From positions 1,288-6,695 of the forward strand of contig JAGQLZ010000038.1 in the NCBI GenBank assembly GCA_020428895.1: a stretch of DNA of 5,408 bases, written 5' to 3'. Source of the DNA: Candidatus Kaiserbacteria bacterium (GTDB lineage: Bacteria > Patescibacteriota > Minisyncoccia > Phycocordibacterales > UBA918). Under the pieces are notes generated by a model. It did no database searches. It saw only the letters and a list, made by a program, of their open reading frames with translations, and was not told where the DNA came from. The translations under genes and the position numbers were made by a program. Shown here in pieces: positions 4,897-5,408 of the stretch (its first letter is position 1; every line of letters starts with the position of its first letter).

Positions 4897-5408
4897 TTAG
4901 AAGAAAGCGTATTCTTCAGCCGCTTTGGCAACCGCCGCTCCATAGTAAATAATCGCTGCTGAAATATAGACCCAAATCAACAAAACTACTAACAAACCAG
5001 CTGTCCCAAACAATGACGGTACCGGATTGACAAATATATATAAAGAAACAAACAACTTAGCAATCATAAACAGTGAAGAAGCGGTACAGCCACCTATAAA
5101 GCGGTAACGAAACGGAATAACCGACCAACTAAGCACTCCATAACCAACTGTAAATAATACTGAAGTCATTATTAACATTAATATAAATTGCGTAAACCAT
5201 ATCAACCAATCTGGCATTATCTGCGCCGTAAAAGTATTGATTCCACCAATTAATACTAGCGACAATACAAATAACTGAAGGAGTAATATAAACGAAATTG
5301 ATCTAATGCTTTTATTTAGCACATCTCGCCAACCATTTTCTTCGATTCCCCAAATTTTGTGTAGACCACCAGTAAATACATTGAACATGATGATTACCAT
5401 AATTGAAA
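4897..5408 (-). CDS. YihY/BrkB (UPF0761) family membrane protein, N-terminus outside window
   Basis: C-terminal part (about 170 residues) of an integral cytoplasmic membrane protein of the YihY/virulence factor BrkB family, whose molecular function is not settled. The frame stays open to the window edge at 5408. The internal ATG at 5398-5400 should not be taken as the start: the family's first membrane segments and roughly the first hundred residues are missing before it. Counting from that ATG, VFTGGLHKIWGIEENGW (8-24) matches the conserved loop written as ALNxxY/WG-E in this family. Four hydrophobic helices follow at about 34-54, 65-90, 101-124 and 132-158. The last, LLVVLLIWVYISAAIIYYGA, is the family's characteristic final helix. 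The charged tail AKAAEEYAFF ends in TAA. Older 'ribonuclease BN' labels for this family are considered wrong. Confidence 0.85.
   Translation of the reverse strand, partial: SIMVIIMFNVFTGGLHKIWGIEENGWRDVLNKSIRSISFILLLQLFVLSLVLIGGINTFTAQIMPDWLIWFTQFILMLIMTSVLFTVGYGVLSWSVIPFRYRFIGGCTASSLFMIAKLFVSLYIFVNPVPSLFGTAGLLVVLLIWVYISAAIIYYGAAVAKAAEEYAFF

Noticed and set aside
1..5408. Mobile elements, CRISPR arrays, integration sites or a defence system.
   Set aside because: No transposase, integrase, repeat-spacer pattern, terminal inverted repeats or nuclease-effector pair is visible; all genes belong to common housekeeping or envelope families.

Overview
This is a compact, AT-rich window in which all seven genes lie on the minus strand, so they read from high to low coordinates. 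The protein set suggests a reduced-genome bacterium, most likely Patescibacteria (CPR). It comprises a small secreted SLT/lysozyme-like protein, a short stomatin, a short phosphoglucose isomerase paired with a ROK kinase that lacks zinc cysteines, a LOG-family protein with an N-terminal extension, and a DEDDh-type exonuclease. The class within Patescibacteria cannot be fixed from this sequence. TAA, TAG and TGA are all used as stop codons, which argues for the standard bacterial code and against the UGA=Gly lineages (Absconditabacteria, Gracilibacteria).

Layout in the direction of transcription. (1) 5408-4897 is the C-terminal part of a YihY/BrkB-like membrane protein, cut by the window edge. 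After 22 bp comes a 3'-5' exonuclease (4874-4275). (2) A tight cluster follows: LOG-family nucleotide phosphoribohydrolase (4231-3485), glucose-6-phosphate isomerase (3481-2219) and ROK sugar kinase (2222-1386). The gaps are 3 bp and then a 4-base ATGA overlap, so this is almost certainly one operon. It links glucose phosphorylation and isomerisation to nucleotide hydrolysis that releases ribose 5-phosphate. (3) A single-gene stomatin/SPFH membrane scaffold protein (1347-577) follows. (4) Last is a small SLT/lysozyme-like cell-wall protein (420-25, with signal-peptide coding reaching back to about 489).

The intergenic regions are short. They hold promoter-like sequences directly after the preceding stop codon, and I see no convincing intrinsic terminator. 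The best promoter, at 541-569, has TTGACA, a 17 bp spacer and TATAGT with an extended -10, and serves the SLT gene. A shared extended -10 motif, TGATACACT, precedes both the LOG operon and the stomatin gene. At the LOG gene the predicted start of transcription is the A of the ATG, so a leaderless mRNA is plausible; the exonuclease shows similar geometry.

The most notable oddity is in the SLT gene. An obvious signal peptide is encoded in frame upstream of the only usable downstream start, but a TAA codon separates it from its natural ATG. Otherwise the window is ordinary housekeeping and accessory content. I saw no mobile elements, CRISPR arrays, RNA genes or clearly new system.
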